From Tetrahymena elliotti 4EA (taxonomy: Eukaryota; Ciliophora; Oligohymenophorea; Hymenostomatida; Tetrahymenidae): DNA of 64,000 nucleotides. The position numbers and the translations under genes were made by a program. A model generated the notes under the pieces. The model did not search any database. It had not been told where the DNA came from and worked only from the letters and a program-made list of their open reading frames with translations. Location: contig JH720293.1 of assembly GCA_000231825.2 (NCBI GenBank), positions 248,001-312,000 of the forward strand, written 5' to 3'. Below are positions 22,488 through 35,200 of the stretch, piece after piece. Position 1 is the stretch's first letter. Each line of letters starts with the position of its first letter.

Positions 22488-25272
22488 TTTTTATTTTTTT
22501 TTAATTAAATTAAATTACAAAAATTTTAATAAATTTTTTCATGAGGTATTATTTAAATAACATATCTAATGAATTCTGTTAGATTACTTCATTTATAATT
22601 ATGGATACATCTACTAGATTTACGCTACTTTTAACCTTAAAAGTTAATGCTATTTAAAGAAAATATTTATTTAGTCTTTCTCTAGATGGCAAAGATGTCT
22701 AATATTGATGAACCAGCATTATGAAAATTGAAATAATTTGATACTGAATGTTCTTGTAATCAAAAATATGAATTTTTTATTTATTTTATTTCTTCATTTA
22801 CATTACATTAAAAATATAAAAAATAAATTTTTGGAGTAATTTAATTAAGGAATAGATGACAAAGAATGTTAAACAAGTTTTTAGTAAAATAATTAAAAAA
22901 AATCAAAAGGCAAAAAATTTAATTTAATTTGAAAAATATTATTTGAGATAATTAAATAGATTATTTTCTACTATTTAATACAAATATTTGGTATAAAGTT
23001 ACTCCCTTATTTTTATTATTATAAATAAATTCAAATGATGAATTATTTTATTTTTAGAATTTAATCATTTTTTTCAAAACTTAAAAAATCATTGAATAAA
23101 TAAAAAGCTTACCTGACTTGATTTTCAAGATATTTTATTTAATTTTAATTGAGAGGAGGAGCTATATATAATAAAAATATATATGTTTAAGTGGGTAATT
23201 ATAAATTTGAATCAAATAAAGCAACATATTTGAAGAAGGTACAATCTCTTAAACTAGAATAAAGAAATAAAAATATTAAAAATCTTAATATTTTAGAATT
23301 GAATATTTATATCAATTTATTAATAAAAATTATTTTAATTGCCATTTTAACAATTATATCTTAAAATTAAACTAAAAATATTACCATTTAATTAAAATAT
23401 AATAGTGTAATCTATTTTTATTGAAATGCAAAAAATATTTACATTTTATTTTTCATCATAAAGAAGACAATTAATGAAATTCAAAGAGTAACTAGAAATA
23501 AATGATTTCCAGCTAATAACCATAGATAAAATAAAAATAGTCTGTAAATGAACATTTTTGAAAATACCTTTAAAATAAAATTTATTTTTCCATAACTTAA
23601 CTCAATTTAATAATTGAAATCATCTGAAATTTTTTCTATTTTTTCTTTCCCCTTTATTTTATTTCTTTTCATATAGATTTGAATTCTTTTAATAAAAATA
23701 AAAAAATAGACAATGTATCATTTCTTAATTTAAAATATGATATTATTTAGGAGTTAATTTTGTTTTGTTTTACTTGATTTTATTTTATTTATTTATTTGA
23801 TTTTAATTTAATTTTTATTTTGTATTTTGTATTTTTAATTTATTATTTATTATTTATTTTTATTTTTTACTTATTATTTTTTATTTTATTTTTTCCTTCA
23901 TCGTTTCATCATCAATCAATTTTCTTCTGTGTCAATAAGTTTCTATGTGAGGTCTTTATTTGCCTAGTAAAAAATACTTTTTATATATTGGGAGATAAGT
24001 TTCAAGGATACAAGTAATATTTCATTAAGTGAAATGATTTTGACAGTTCCGCGATCAATGATATAAAAGTCAGTGATGCACTATTATATTATATTTTTTA
24101 CAAATTTAAAAATCAATAAATTATTGTCTTAAGTTCAATTGGAGGGGGAAAGGTATCATAAAGTTTCAAATTAGTATCATTTATAATATATTATTATAAT
24201 GATGCTCAGGCTGTATTGTTGAGACTTGTATGATAAATGTGGATAGGTAATCTATTTTTCAAAAACTTAATAAGACTTCTTATTATTGACGAATGGGAAG
24301 AAAGAGAAATGAAATATTATTTTGATTTCCTTTTTTTATTTTTTTCTTATCTATTTTTTCTAATTAAATTATATTCTTTCTTTTTTAATTTGGAGATCTT
24401 GACTTTTTGTTTCAAATTTTTAAAGATTTTCCCCCCACTTTGATCACTTTCTCCTCATAACAATTAATTTCAAATAATTTATCCTCACTTCAAAGTTTTT
24501 ATAATGTTTATTAAATTAATATTTTGTAATTTTGAAAATAAGAAAAAATAAAAAGGCTTTTGAACATATGCGCCTTTCGAACTAAGTAATAAGAAATGCC
24601 TCAAAAAATAAGTTTTTAAAATTAAAAATAAACCTATTACTACTTCAAGTTTTTAACATAACAATAATTTATTTGAAAATCTATGAAATATAATCGACAT
24701 ATTCCTTTTTATCCCATTGTAAGGAATGATTATTAATTCATAATTTTACAGAAAAATTATTCAAAAATGGTATTCTTAGTTTAGATTTGATAGAATGAAT
24801 GCTTGTCAAAAACAGAACTAAAACAAATAAAAAAATCTAAAACCAAATTCTTTCTCCCATCCTTTTTAATTTAAAATCCAGAATTATCTTCTAGACATCA
24901 TCTTGAGCTGCAAAAATATACTTTGAAGAAATAAAAAGATTAACTATCATCTATTATTGCTATGAAAAAAAACATAAAAAAAACCCATAAAAAAGAAAAA
25001 ACTAACACTAAAATAAAAAAGAAATAAAAATAATTAATAAAGAAAATAAAAAATAATAAAAATTAAACACCAAATAATAAGAAATATCTAATCACTATGT
25101 ATTAAACTAAATAATTTTCCTTATAAAAAAAACTGAAATTCAAGCAATTTAAAAAAAGATAAAATTTTGTATGAAATAAATGATTCGTAAATATTTTATT
25201 AATGATACAAGTACATGAAAGCACATGAAAATTAAATATTTAAAATTTAGATGGTAATTTAATATTTTTGGT
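22488..25272. other. Large gene-poor spacer
   Basis: About 2.8 kb with no convincing gene on either strand. The T-rich ORFs at 23820-24017 and 24237-24443 encode only Phe/Leu/Tyr runs and look like chance. Slightly less AT-rich islands occur near 24040-24080 and 24140-24240, but no tRNA box or snoRNA box pair could be confirmed. Confidence 0.45.
22565..22589 (+). repeat. 25-bp direct repeat, right copy
   Basis: TCTAATGAATTCTGTTAG followed by ATTACTT. It lies 78 bases upstream of the ZIP-like gene start and pairs with the copy at 20934-20958. Confidence 0.6.
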
Positions 25273-25714
25273 TCAGAAAATTGGAATGTTTTCTTATTCT
25301 CCAATCATAGCAAAATCAAAAAGGTTGTCTCTTCTTTGTTTATAGAAGTCATACTATTTTAACTTCATTAATTTTTCCTTATACTTAGGGATATCAACAT
25401 TTTCTACAGTAATATTTTATGAAGGCTTCAAATCAGGAGTTAACAAAAAGAAATTAGTTTGCAAGCTTTTTAAAAAATATTTTTTACAAAAGTTCAAAAG
25501 TTCAAATGAAATGATTGATATTTTACAATTTGTGGGTGTAAACTCCTATTTTTATTTTAAAATTATATTTAAATTTATTGAAATTAATATTATTTTTTAC
25601 TTGCCATGTTTAATAAAAAGTTTATCTAAGGTTTTTCTTAAGAATTTACTACTCCGCGATCTCTTAAATTTAAGTCTTCCTATTTTATTGTTAATTTTTG
25701 TAAAGAGAAGACAT
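25273..25714 (-). CDS. Small orphan protein, 128 residues
   Basis: Not recognised. Two exons (25601-25714 and 25273-25545) joined by a 55-bp GT...AG intron give 128 residues with a TGA stop, and both exons are open in phase. The first 38 residues are Q/K-rich ('MSSLYKNQQQNRK'). The middle forms an amphipathic helical stretch, 'ISFELLNFCKKYFLKSL', followed by 'NITVENVDIPKYKEKLMKL' and a charged C-terminus 'YKQRRDNLFDFAMIG'. The pattern of one long helix followed by 'ITVENVDI' loosely recalls histone-fold proteins, where a short loop leads to a last helix, but this is only a suggestion. It sits alone in a gene-poor region, with no signal peptide or TM. Confidence 0.6.
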
Positions 25715-27100
25715 TTTTAAAAATATTAATTATTTGATATTTTTAAGCAAAATCCTTACACGATATTTTAATTCAAGCAAACAAAATATGTTAACAGATA
25801 TAAATAGTCCTGCAAAAGTTAACAGTCCTGTATACTTTTTACTGTTTTGATGTTTAAATTTATATAATTCTACTTAATGAGGGCTCAAACCTACAAAGTA
25901 TCTGGGCTTACTTAATTTTGAACAAATAAATTAATCAATGAGAAAATGAGAATAAATTTATGTGAAATGTTACAATAATTTGATATATGGGTATTAATAA
26001 TATTATTCTGATTGATGCATCAGCAAATAATATAATGGCCCTTAAGTTTTCTCAATAATTCTATTTATAAAAATGATTTTATTTCTGTAAAAATGTAAAT
26101 TCTAAATACCTCATTTCTTCACACTTAAAAAAAACAAAAAATTAATTAAAATGTTACCAAATAACAAAATTTCTAAAAGTTTCTTAATTATGTATATCAA
26201 ATCTTTTTATTCTTCTAAATATTATGCATCATCATTTTATTATTCAAATTAAAAAATTTACAAATAGATTAAAGTATTATTTAAAATATTTAAGAATTCA
26301 TGATTGCGATGGAGGCACCATCTTTTCATTTATCACATCTAATTTTTATAATATCTTTTTTAATAAATAAATAAATAAACAAAAGATCAGAAAAATGAAA
26401 ATATTTTGAGTAATTAAAAAAAATCAAATCAATATTAAACCAAATAAAAAGATTCTGATTAATGTGAAAACTAATTTGATAGATAAAATTAATTTTTTAC
26501 TTTTACTTTTTATCTTGAAGTATGTAAATTATTAAAGTGTTTAAATAAATAAATCCTGATTTAAATATCAATTATTTATTATGTCCTCCTCCTAATATTT
26601 AATTCAACTGTTTTTCTTTAGAATAGAAAAAAAAATGAAAAATAAATAAAAGTATATCTTAGATTTAATAGAAAAAAAGGGAATAAGTCTTCTAATTAGT
26701 CTACTTCATTTTTTAACCTACCAAATTAGGTGGAATCTTAGTCACTTTAGTATTTATTTTTTAAAGAATAAAAAATGTTTTTTTATCAAGTAAATATAAA
26801 TTTAAAGATCAATATTTTTAAAGATAGAAAGAATGAAAGCATTTTTTATTGAAAAGCAATCCTTAGAGTTATTTAATTGGGAATCACTTTAAAGATTTTT
26901 GTTACTTGATAAAAGTACCTTTTAGTATAAATGGATTGATATTGGTCAGAAATAAAATAGTATTTTACTGTGAAAAATAATCACAAATTAGATTAGAAAG
27001 AAAGATATTTAAAAAAGAATCAGATATCATCAAAAATCTTAGTTAATTAAATATTGAAAAGAAATTTACCTATATTTAATATAAGATATATTTAGCCGAC
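25715..27100. other. Divergent intergenic spacer
   Basis: AT-rich, no gene found. It must contain the promoters of the orphan (minus) and Schlafen-like (plus) genes. Nothing else could be supported. Confidence 0.45.
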
Positions 27101-28231
27101 ATGAACATGAATCAAATGAGTCAAGAATAATTTAAATTCTAAAAATCTAAACTGAATGTTGAAACAAAAGGAAGTTATATCCTTGATTCTAGAATTTGTT
27201 GCACTGAAAGTTACAAGCTAGAATTTAAAAACTACTAATGGCCATTTACCTAAGATTTAGAATTTACTCTTATGAAGGTAATTTGTGGCTTTTTAAACAG
27301 AAGTGGAGGAACAATACTTATTGGTGTTAACGATTAAAGATTAATAAAAGGTATTCAGATAAAGAATATTGATGAACTTAAGCTCTTTTTTGACAATTTG
27401 AAGAAAAAGTTTTATCCTTTACCTACTGGATTGATCAAAACTGTAGAAATACCTATCAAATAGTATGTAGGTGCAAATTAAGAAGAATATTAGTGGCTAC
27501 CAAGTACTTATGTAGTCAGAATTGAAGTTTCCTAAGGGTATTTAGACAAATTATATACTTTTAAATTTTAATATAGAGATTAACAAGAGAAGTTGTATTC
27601 TTCATTTAGAGAAGATGCTAGTTTAGTAACTATTAATAATTTTGAGGAGATATATGAAAGGATATACTAAAAAGCTATCAGACCCGAAAGTAAAGCAAAA
27701 GCTATCATTTATGATGAACCTGACCAAAATGGATTTTAAGAAAGCCTTGTTGTTCACTAACCTTAAAAGCATGGCTTAAAGCGTAAATTCTTAGCTTTTA
27801 CAAATATTTTCAGAAATAAAACAGAAGAATTTAAAACTTATATGGAGAACTATTTGATAAAAGAAAATATTAGAGATTTTGTAATAAATATACTATCAGA
27901 ACATATGATAATCATTGAATCTAAAAGAATAGAAAAGATTGAATAATTAATAAGTAATATCCCTAAAGATTCCAAATAAATATTAACACTGACTTACAAA
28001 TCATAGCCTCTTTAATTCGGATACATTAGTAATGTTACAACTATTAAAGGTATCAGTAACAATACTAATAATGAAGAAATACTTACTTTATTAGATGAAC
28101 TAGATTATGACTACAAATTCAAAGATAATGGAGACTTAGTGATCTACACAAACAAAAATATGAAATCAGTTCCTGAATTTTATCAATATTGCAAATTTAA
28201 CAATCTTTAAATTTATATCAAATTTGATTGA
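27101..28231 (+). CDS. Schlafen AlbA-type domain protein
   Basis: Single exon of 1131 nt, 376 residues. The N-terminal third matches the Schlafen/AlbA_2 nucleic-acid-binding domain: 'TESYKLEFK' (E36 and E41 in the E-S-x3-E-F-K arrangement), then 'VICGFLNRSGGTILIGVND' (residues 60-78). In animal Schlafens two glutamates of this kind and an aspartate after the GG strand form a tRNA/rRNA nuclease centre; D78 is a possible third acid. No helicase domain follows. The remaining 270 residues are basic and helical, ending in 'PEFYQYCKFNNLQIYIKFD', and could be a second, diverged copy of the fold. No signal peptide or TM. The domain call is good; nuclease activity is only a possibility. Confidence 0.8.
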
Positions 28232-29111
28232 ACTGACTGATAGATTTACTAACATCACTAAAAATTATTGAATTAAGCTTCCACTTTGATTAAAATATAT
28301 AAAAAGTTTTAATTTTTATAAAATTTCAATACAAACAATGGATTTTAAAACAATAAATTAAATATTACACATAAACTATCAAAAATATTTAGAAGCATAA
28401 ACATTATTTTTTTATTTGTATTTTTTATCTTAAATAAAATGTCAAACAAATAATGAACTTTTAAAATTCTTACTCATAAAAAAAATAAAGATACTTCTTT
28501 GTTGCTTTTAATTTGTTTTTTCTATTAGCATATCAAGCTGAATGATTTACCTCTTTTTCTTTTATTCATCAATTAATTTTTTATTTTTTTAAGTTTAAAC
28601 ATTCGATTGTTTTATATTATTTTTTAAATAGTTTAAATACTTCCCTTGATTAAATTTTTATTATAAACGAATAAAAAAAGTTTAAATATTATTGGGTATT
28701 CTTTATGGACTATAAAAGCTATCCATTTAATACTCTATCTTTATAATAAATATTAAAAATAAATAGATTCTGATATATTATTCTTTTGGCTTCATACATT
28801 TTCTATGAAGATTTCAAATGAATTACATATCCACTTTTTTTATTTATTATTTATAAAAAAACACAATTAGGTTGTAAAAGAATAAAACAATATTAATTAT
28901 TTTGATAGTATTAATGATTTTAAAAGCAATAAATTAAATACTTTTTTATATAAAATGTAATAAATAAAATAGATTGATACTAATATTTATTTATCTATTA
29001 ACATATTAAATGAATGCTTTCTAGATCTTTTATTCATTAATTAACATAAATTTAATATTCTATTTTATAGTCTTTTTAAATAATTTTATCTAATTATGCT
29101 TTTCATTCAAC
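28232..29111. other. Convergent 3' spacer
   Basis: AT-rich stretch between convergent genes. No gene or RNA recognised. Confidence 0.5.
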
Positions 29112-30561
29112 TCAGAGTTTGAACATTTTTCTAATAAAAGTTTTTGTAATTTCATAAACCAAATTTAACTAATTATCCATTTAGACCATGATTACTCTTT
29201 ATTCTCTAAGTCTTCTTACTATATCTAAGACGTTTAATTCAATTTAGTCAACTGGAGTTTCTACATTAAAAAGTATAAAACTTTAACAAACACTTAACAA
29301 AAAGAATTGTTACTTTTAATTTGATGATATTTCAAAATCAAGTAGATGTTAGAAAGAGCTATCAATGTTCCAGTTCTACCAACACCAGCACTTTTTTTAA
29401 ATATTAATTATTAATTCGTTAAAGATATTTGCTCAAAGTTACCTGCAATGCACTATTGGTATCTTGGATTATTCAATCTAATTAACTACTCTTTAAACTA
29501 AACCTTCAAGAACAACATAATCTTTACTTTCAGGAACACCATGATCTGGCCATCCTTCCCACTTTTTTAATAAAAAAATTGATGAAAAAAAAAATTCAGT
29601 CTAACTAAATAAGATAATTTTACATGAACCTAATTGACTTTACGTTGTTCATTTTTAAATTTTAGCAAAAATTCTCTTTCAACAATGTTTTCTTAAGCAT
29701 TCTTTTATTATTTTATGAATTCAACTTTTAAGTCTCCATCTTATATAACTTGTCCCGAGCTTGGCCAATATTTATCACACTTAACCTGAATGCATATTTG
29801 TCAAACAAAAGAAAAAAATTAGCATTTAAACCTTTTTAAACTTTTATTTACTTTATTTTATTCCTATTTTTATTATAAATAATTAGTTCAAATTAATAGA
29901 AAATTAATTAATTTACATATTCCTTACAAAGCATTACAATCAAATCTGATTTTTATTCCCAAACCATTCTCCAGAAAGAATTGAATGTGCTAGGGATAGG
30001 TCCTTGGGTGGCTATAATAGCTCTATCTTTAAAGGGGTTCTAAGTAAAAAAGATAGAAATACAGAATTTAGAAAATAATTTTTTGTAAAGTTACATTTAT
30101 GAAATTAGCATTTATGTATTACTCTACTTAATTTTTTCCACTAGCAATTTTAACTGCTGAATGCTTATCTATTTTAACAAAAAGATATTTATATTTTTCC
30201 ATTCTTATAATGCTAAAACATTTAATTACATGGTAGAATATCGCTATATCTGTTAAAATCTATAAATTAGTTATCATCGATTCTATTATTATGGTGATTA
30301 TTTGTATGAGTAAGAAATCTTAGTACCTATTGATTAGTATTTTAATAAGCTTTTATTTCATTTTTTAAAATTATTTTTTGTTTTTTTTACCTAAAACTAA
30401 TTTGTCATTTTGAAATTTAACAAATCTTTTAATTTTTTAGTTTCTGTTTTCAAGTCTTCAGTGTATGAAAAGTCATTATCTTCTTTTTTAATTATTGCAG
30501 GGGCTTATGCTCTGCTATAGAAAGCTAGTTCTTGTTAGTTTTGATTGTTGTTTGTATCCAT
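29112..30561 (-). CDS. Protein tyrosine phosphatase, non-receptor type (copy 2)
   Basis: Paralogue of the PTP at 11541-13316, on the other strand. Eight exons (30391-30561, 30230-30326, 30095-30168, 29917-30039, 29624-29785, 29443-29561, 29314-29390, 29112-29260) sum to 972 nt, 323 residues. Motifs: 'FNRYSDILPYK', 'YINANFIN', 'AIIATQGPIPSTFNSFW', 'CDKYWP', the canonical 'WEGWPDHGVP', 'HCSAGVGRTG' and 'DIVRRLREQRVIMVQ'. All catalytic residues are intact, including the Pro of WPD that copy 1 lacks. Intron positions and phases match copy 1, including the intron inside the Ser codon of the signature. Exons 1, 3 and 6 have identical lengths. The first 57 residues (exon 1) are disordered and Q/N/K-rich. 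Cytosolic. Confidence 0.92.
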
Positions 30562-32245
30562 TTCTATTTCAACTTGGCTGTCTTCTTTTTAATTATTATC
30601 TTGCAAACTTTTGGTTTTTTATATCTTTTTTATTTAATGATAATTTATTTTGATAACTTAATTAATTAATAAGCAAAAAAATAAAGTAAATTTTATGTAT
30701 TAAATTCAACTAAATAAACTAAAAGTAAAATTTCATTAGCACTGCACATACATATTACTAGGTATTTGTTAGTATATTCAAAATCGATTTTGTCTGCTTA
30801 AATTGAGATCAATTTAAATTAATCAGTATTAAAGCATGTTTTTAAATATACATTATATACCTATGTGAAAGTGCACTTTTCTTTTGAGATATTCTAATTA
30901 AAAAATGAATTCTCTTTTTAGCATTGTCTATCTGTTTTTAGTTATATTATCTTTTTACCTTGTTTTATAAATAAAAAATGTATTTTTAGTAATAATTGGT
31001 AGTTTTACTTTCTGATAAATTGGGTTATGCATAAATTAATTATCCTATAATTAGTAGTAAAATTATTTTTGAATATTTCGATTATTTTATCTATTAGATA
31101 GAAGTCATTTTCTCTTATCTTTTTTATCCTCTTCAATTAATTTATTTTTTTTAAATTACTATCAATAGAGCATTTAGAATCATTTAAAATCATCTTCAAA
31201 TTTTTGAAAATAAAAATTTACAAGTGTCAAAAATGTAAATTTACACTTGCCAAAACTTAATTAGAAATGAGCTACCATCAACACTTGTGTTTAAGAGGTA
31301 CTTTAATTTAATGAGAATTTCTTTGGTTTAATATGAATTTTAGTTTAAGGAGTAAATTTTTGAAAAATAAAAAAAAAACTCTCCATAAATACACATGGTG
31401 ATGGTATATTAACTATTCTAAATTTAACTAAATATCTTATTTAATCTCAGATATTCAAACTAATCTAAATTAATTAAATATCCTATGTAGTATTTTAATA
31501 CTTAAAAATAAATATTTTAATAATTAAAACTATTAGTCATTTAATATCTTAGTAATTCTTATTAGATTTAGCCAGAAATTTAGATAGAGTTTAACAAACA
31601 TTTATTTTTCAATCTCAAATAAAATTATAAATATTGAATATAAAGAGTAAAATAAGAGTACCTAATTGTAGGTAAATAAATAATATATTTAAAATATTTT
31701 AAACAAAATTTAAGTCTTCAAAAGAAAAAATAAGTTAATTATTTATGGTTTTTTATTTTCAATGTTTTAATTCAATATAAAATCAAATTTTACACAAATC
31801 AGAAAGCCAAATTTTAATTTTAACAATTTTTACTTTTTGTTAAAATAAATAATTAGTTTTGTTTCTTTTTTGAAATTTATTTTATTTTGAAAATTTTTCT
31901 TAATATTAGAAAGAAAGTCATTTAAAAATAATTTTAAATAAATTATCTTCATTAAATATTATTTAAATTCTTCATAAACAAATTAATCATGTTTTATTTG
32001 GTAGTTTTTTTTAATAAAATGTAAAATTTTGTAAAATTGAGACACCTACAAATTCATTTATTTTACCATATTTTCTGAAAATTAAGTGAATTAAATTTTA
32101 ATTTTACTATGACATTAAAAAATTATATAAAATAAAATTAAAGATTTAACATTACAATTTAGAATGAATAAAATTTAATAAAATTACGTTTTTAGATTAA
32201 TAAATCTTTATTTATATTTAATATATAGATTTTATTTTAGTAAAA
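30562..32245. other. Divergent intergenic spacer
   Basis: About 1.7 kb, very AT-rich. A short direct/inverted pair (AAATTTACAAGTGT near 31216 and AAATTTACACTTG near 31238) could form a small hairpin. Otherwise nothing is supported. Confidence 0.45.
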
Positions 32246-35200
32246 ATGAATTTTAGTATTGACAAAACTTAAGATAACAATAATAACTAGTCTAAAAGTA
32301 AGAATAGTAAGAAAGTTTATAGATAAAAATTATCTATTTCTGATCGTATCCATTGCTTTGATTACATTTCTTGGTCGGCTTTGGTTTTAGTTTTTACTTC
32401 TATATGGTAAATTGCAATACCTTTTTCGTGGGTAGATGCAGGGACAGAAAAGTGGCTTGGGACTGCTTCTATATTTACATTAATTTATTCTTTCATATTG
32501 CTGGCATGGTCTAAGCATAATCACTCCACTCACAAAGAATTTTATGCAAAATAACTTCTACATGTAAAACTTAAAATAAATTTATAATTTAAAAATATTG
32601 ATTTATATTAAAACAATACTACAGCAAAGGTTCAAAGGTTAGCATTCTAATCCTACAAGCATATAAGAGATGATTCGTCCAAGTACTCTTTTAGATTTTT
32701 AAGATATTGAGAATTTGGATGATGATGAAAGTGATATTGAAATATCAGGTTTAGGATTTGCAAGGTTTTCTTTTGTTTTATGCTTAATACTTATAATTTT
32801 TTTAAGTGGCTTGTTAGTAGGTAAAATTGATTTGATATTAATGTAAAAACACATAAAATACTAAATTTAAATAAGGTAATGAGATATTTGAAGGGTATTT
32901 CAAAGCTATTGAAGAAGCTAATAATTTATTCTCAGGCGAAAATGACAGTTAAAAAATGACCTATGTACTACTTTTATCCTAAACACTTTGCACTCTTTTA
33001 TCCATTATCAATTTTTTATATATTGTCTATGAAATCACTAGGCTTTGCCTCTATCCATTTGATTTCTCATCAAATATGAATTACTTTTTATGTACTTTCT
33101 GCTGTGTTTCTAATGTTTGCTTTTTATTTCACTTGTACCTAAAAGATTACATTAAGATCAAGAAAGTTGAAAATCTTTAGCACCAAGGGTATTAAATTAA
33201 CATTTTTCCTTCTTTATTTAGATAGATTATATTTTTTATAACAAATAGACTAATTACACAAATAGGGCTAATAAGTTTTATATCTGGTTTATCTACGTTT
33301 TTGATTATGTTTTATAATTTTTTTAATACAAGATCAAAAAAACCTAACTAAAGTTATTATGTTTGGTTTACTATGCTTTATTTTGTAGTAGGAGGGGCTT
33401 TGTTTGCCTAGTCACTTATAATATATATGGATGTAAAAAATTCTTTTCAAGAATTTAATAATACTAACTGCGTTTAGAGTGTTAGAGATTACTCAAAAAC
33501 CTTTTTAGAATAAATTGGTTGTCCTCAAAAATATTTCTCTACAAATTATTATTAAAATAATATTTATGATATGAATTGTAAAGAAGATAACATAGGCTTA
33601 GTTTGGGAAGATGATTTATAAAAAGAAGTCAGTTAAAAAATAAATAATAGAAGCTGCCTAAATGTAAGCTGCTGCAAACTCATAAAAGAGTTTGATGCAG
33701 TTTAGTTTTGGACTTTCTTAATTCTATCAACAATTCTATGCTCAAATTCAATGGTGTTATTCTTTTTTTGCTTAATTTTATATACTTACAAAGACAAGTA
33801 AATTATTTTCTCATTTTTCATATAAAAATTTATCAAATATTGAAAAAAGATAAGTGATAAGGCTGACAACCAAAACTATGAGTTCAAGTAAATTTGTCTT
33901 GTTTTTACTGTTTATAATACTCTTTGTCTCTATATCTACATTTGCTTATATATTTGGGGATATATATGAGTATACAGTTCCTCCAAAAAGACCAGATGTT
34001 TCTTTTATCTAAAATTCTACTGATTTAACTTCAAAAAATCACACACTTACTAGATTTTATGATCTTTAAGATATTGGAGATAAACATTTTTCAAACACTA
34101 ATAAAAATAACTCAAAAAAAAAAGTTTATTAGGATATTATTCCTTAAAGCAAAATAAAAGGATGTAGAAATGTAATACATTATCTTGAATAGTAAATAGA
34201 ATTTAAAATAAATCCTTCATAGAATTGCACTAACAGTACATAAACTTGTAATTCAAATTTTGGATATCAAGTTTGTTTAAATGGAACCAAAGGTGCTTTT
34301 TCTCTTTCTCCTACATTCTCAAGCAAGAGTGCTAGGATAAATAACTTTGAAGTTTGGGATCCTTATAGGATTATTAAGGGTAAAGAAGGTTAAATCTTGG
34401 AAGATAAAATTTGCTTTAGTGAAATATAGTAAAGCTGTAATTAGCTTTTAACTAATGATCTTTACTTTTGTGTAAATGAAAGTATTGAAGAGAGATAAAT
34501 AAAAGGAATGGTTAAGCTTGAATCGATTTAAGAAATAACATTGAAATTTCCTTCGATCCCTATAGGAGTAAGTATTTTATCAAATGAAGAAAATGAATTA
34601 GAAGAGAAAGATTTTGATTAATTAAAAAGACAAATTGTTTTTAACCATGAAAAAAAGAAAGATGATAAAAAAGAAACTAAATAGAAAGATTTTATCACAA
34701 TCTACTAACCAGGAGATAAAGAATGGATTAATATAGTTGTTACTACGTTCGGGGCAGAAACTGGTGATATATTGGATTAAAGTGAAATTCTAGTTTATCC
34801 TGAAGCTAATGATTGTGAACAAATTAACTACAAAATAAATTATCCCATTCATAAATAGACTACTGATGTAAATGGCTAATCAATCATGTAACATTTTCAC
34901 TTTACTTATTTCATTAAAAAATATCTTTTTTTAACATGTTTAAATTTCAAGAATAATTTTTGGTTTAATTTATTAAAAAGATATAATTTACCATGGGGAA
35001 TAAATTATGCAATACACTATCATCATGATGATTATCTAATGAACTGTGTTGTATTTGATTCCAATACTATATCTAGAGGTACTACTTTCCCTATATATGC
35101 TCCTTTAGCTTACAAATTTAAGGATAAGGAGACATTTAAGATCTTACTTTCATGGTCAACACCTATTTTATCTTTAAGAATAAGTGGAACATTCAATTAC

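Noticed and set aside
24030..24240. Possible snoRNA or other RNA gene (less AT-rich islands with ATGATGC and GTTGAGA)
   Set aside because: No proper C/D box pair, terminal stem or tRNA B-box could be found.
23820..24443. Two Phe/Leu/Tyr-rich ORFs
   Set aside because: Products of T-runs in AT-rich spacer; composition is not protein-like.
24870..24920. Short minus-strand frame starting MMSRRQFW
   Set aside because: Only about 32 codons, no continuation by a plausible intron.
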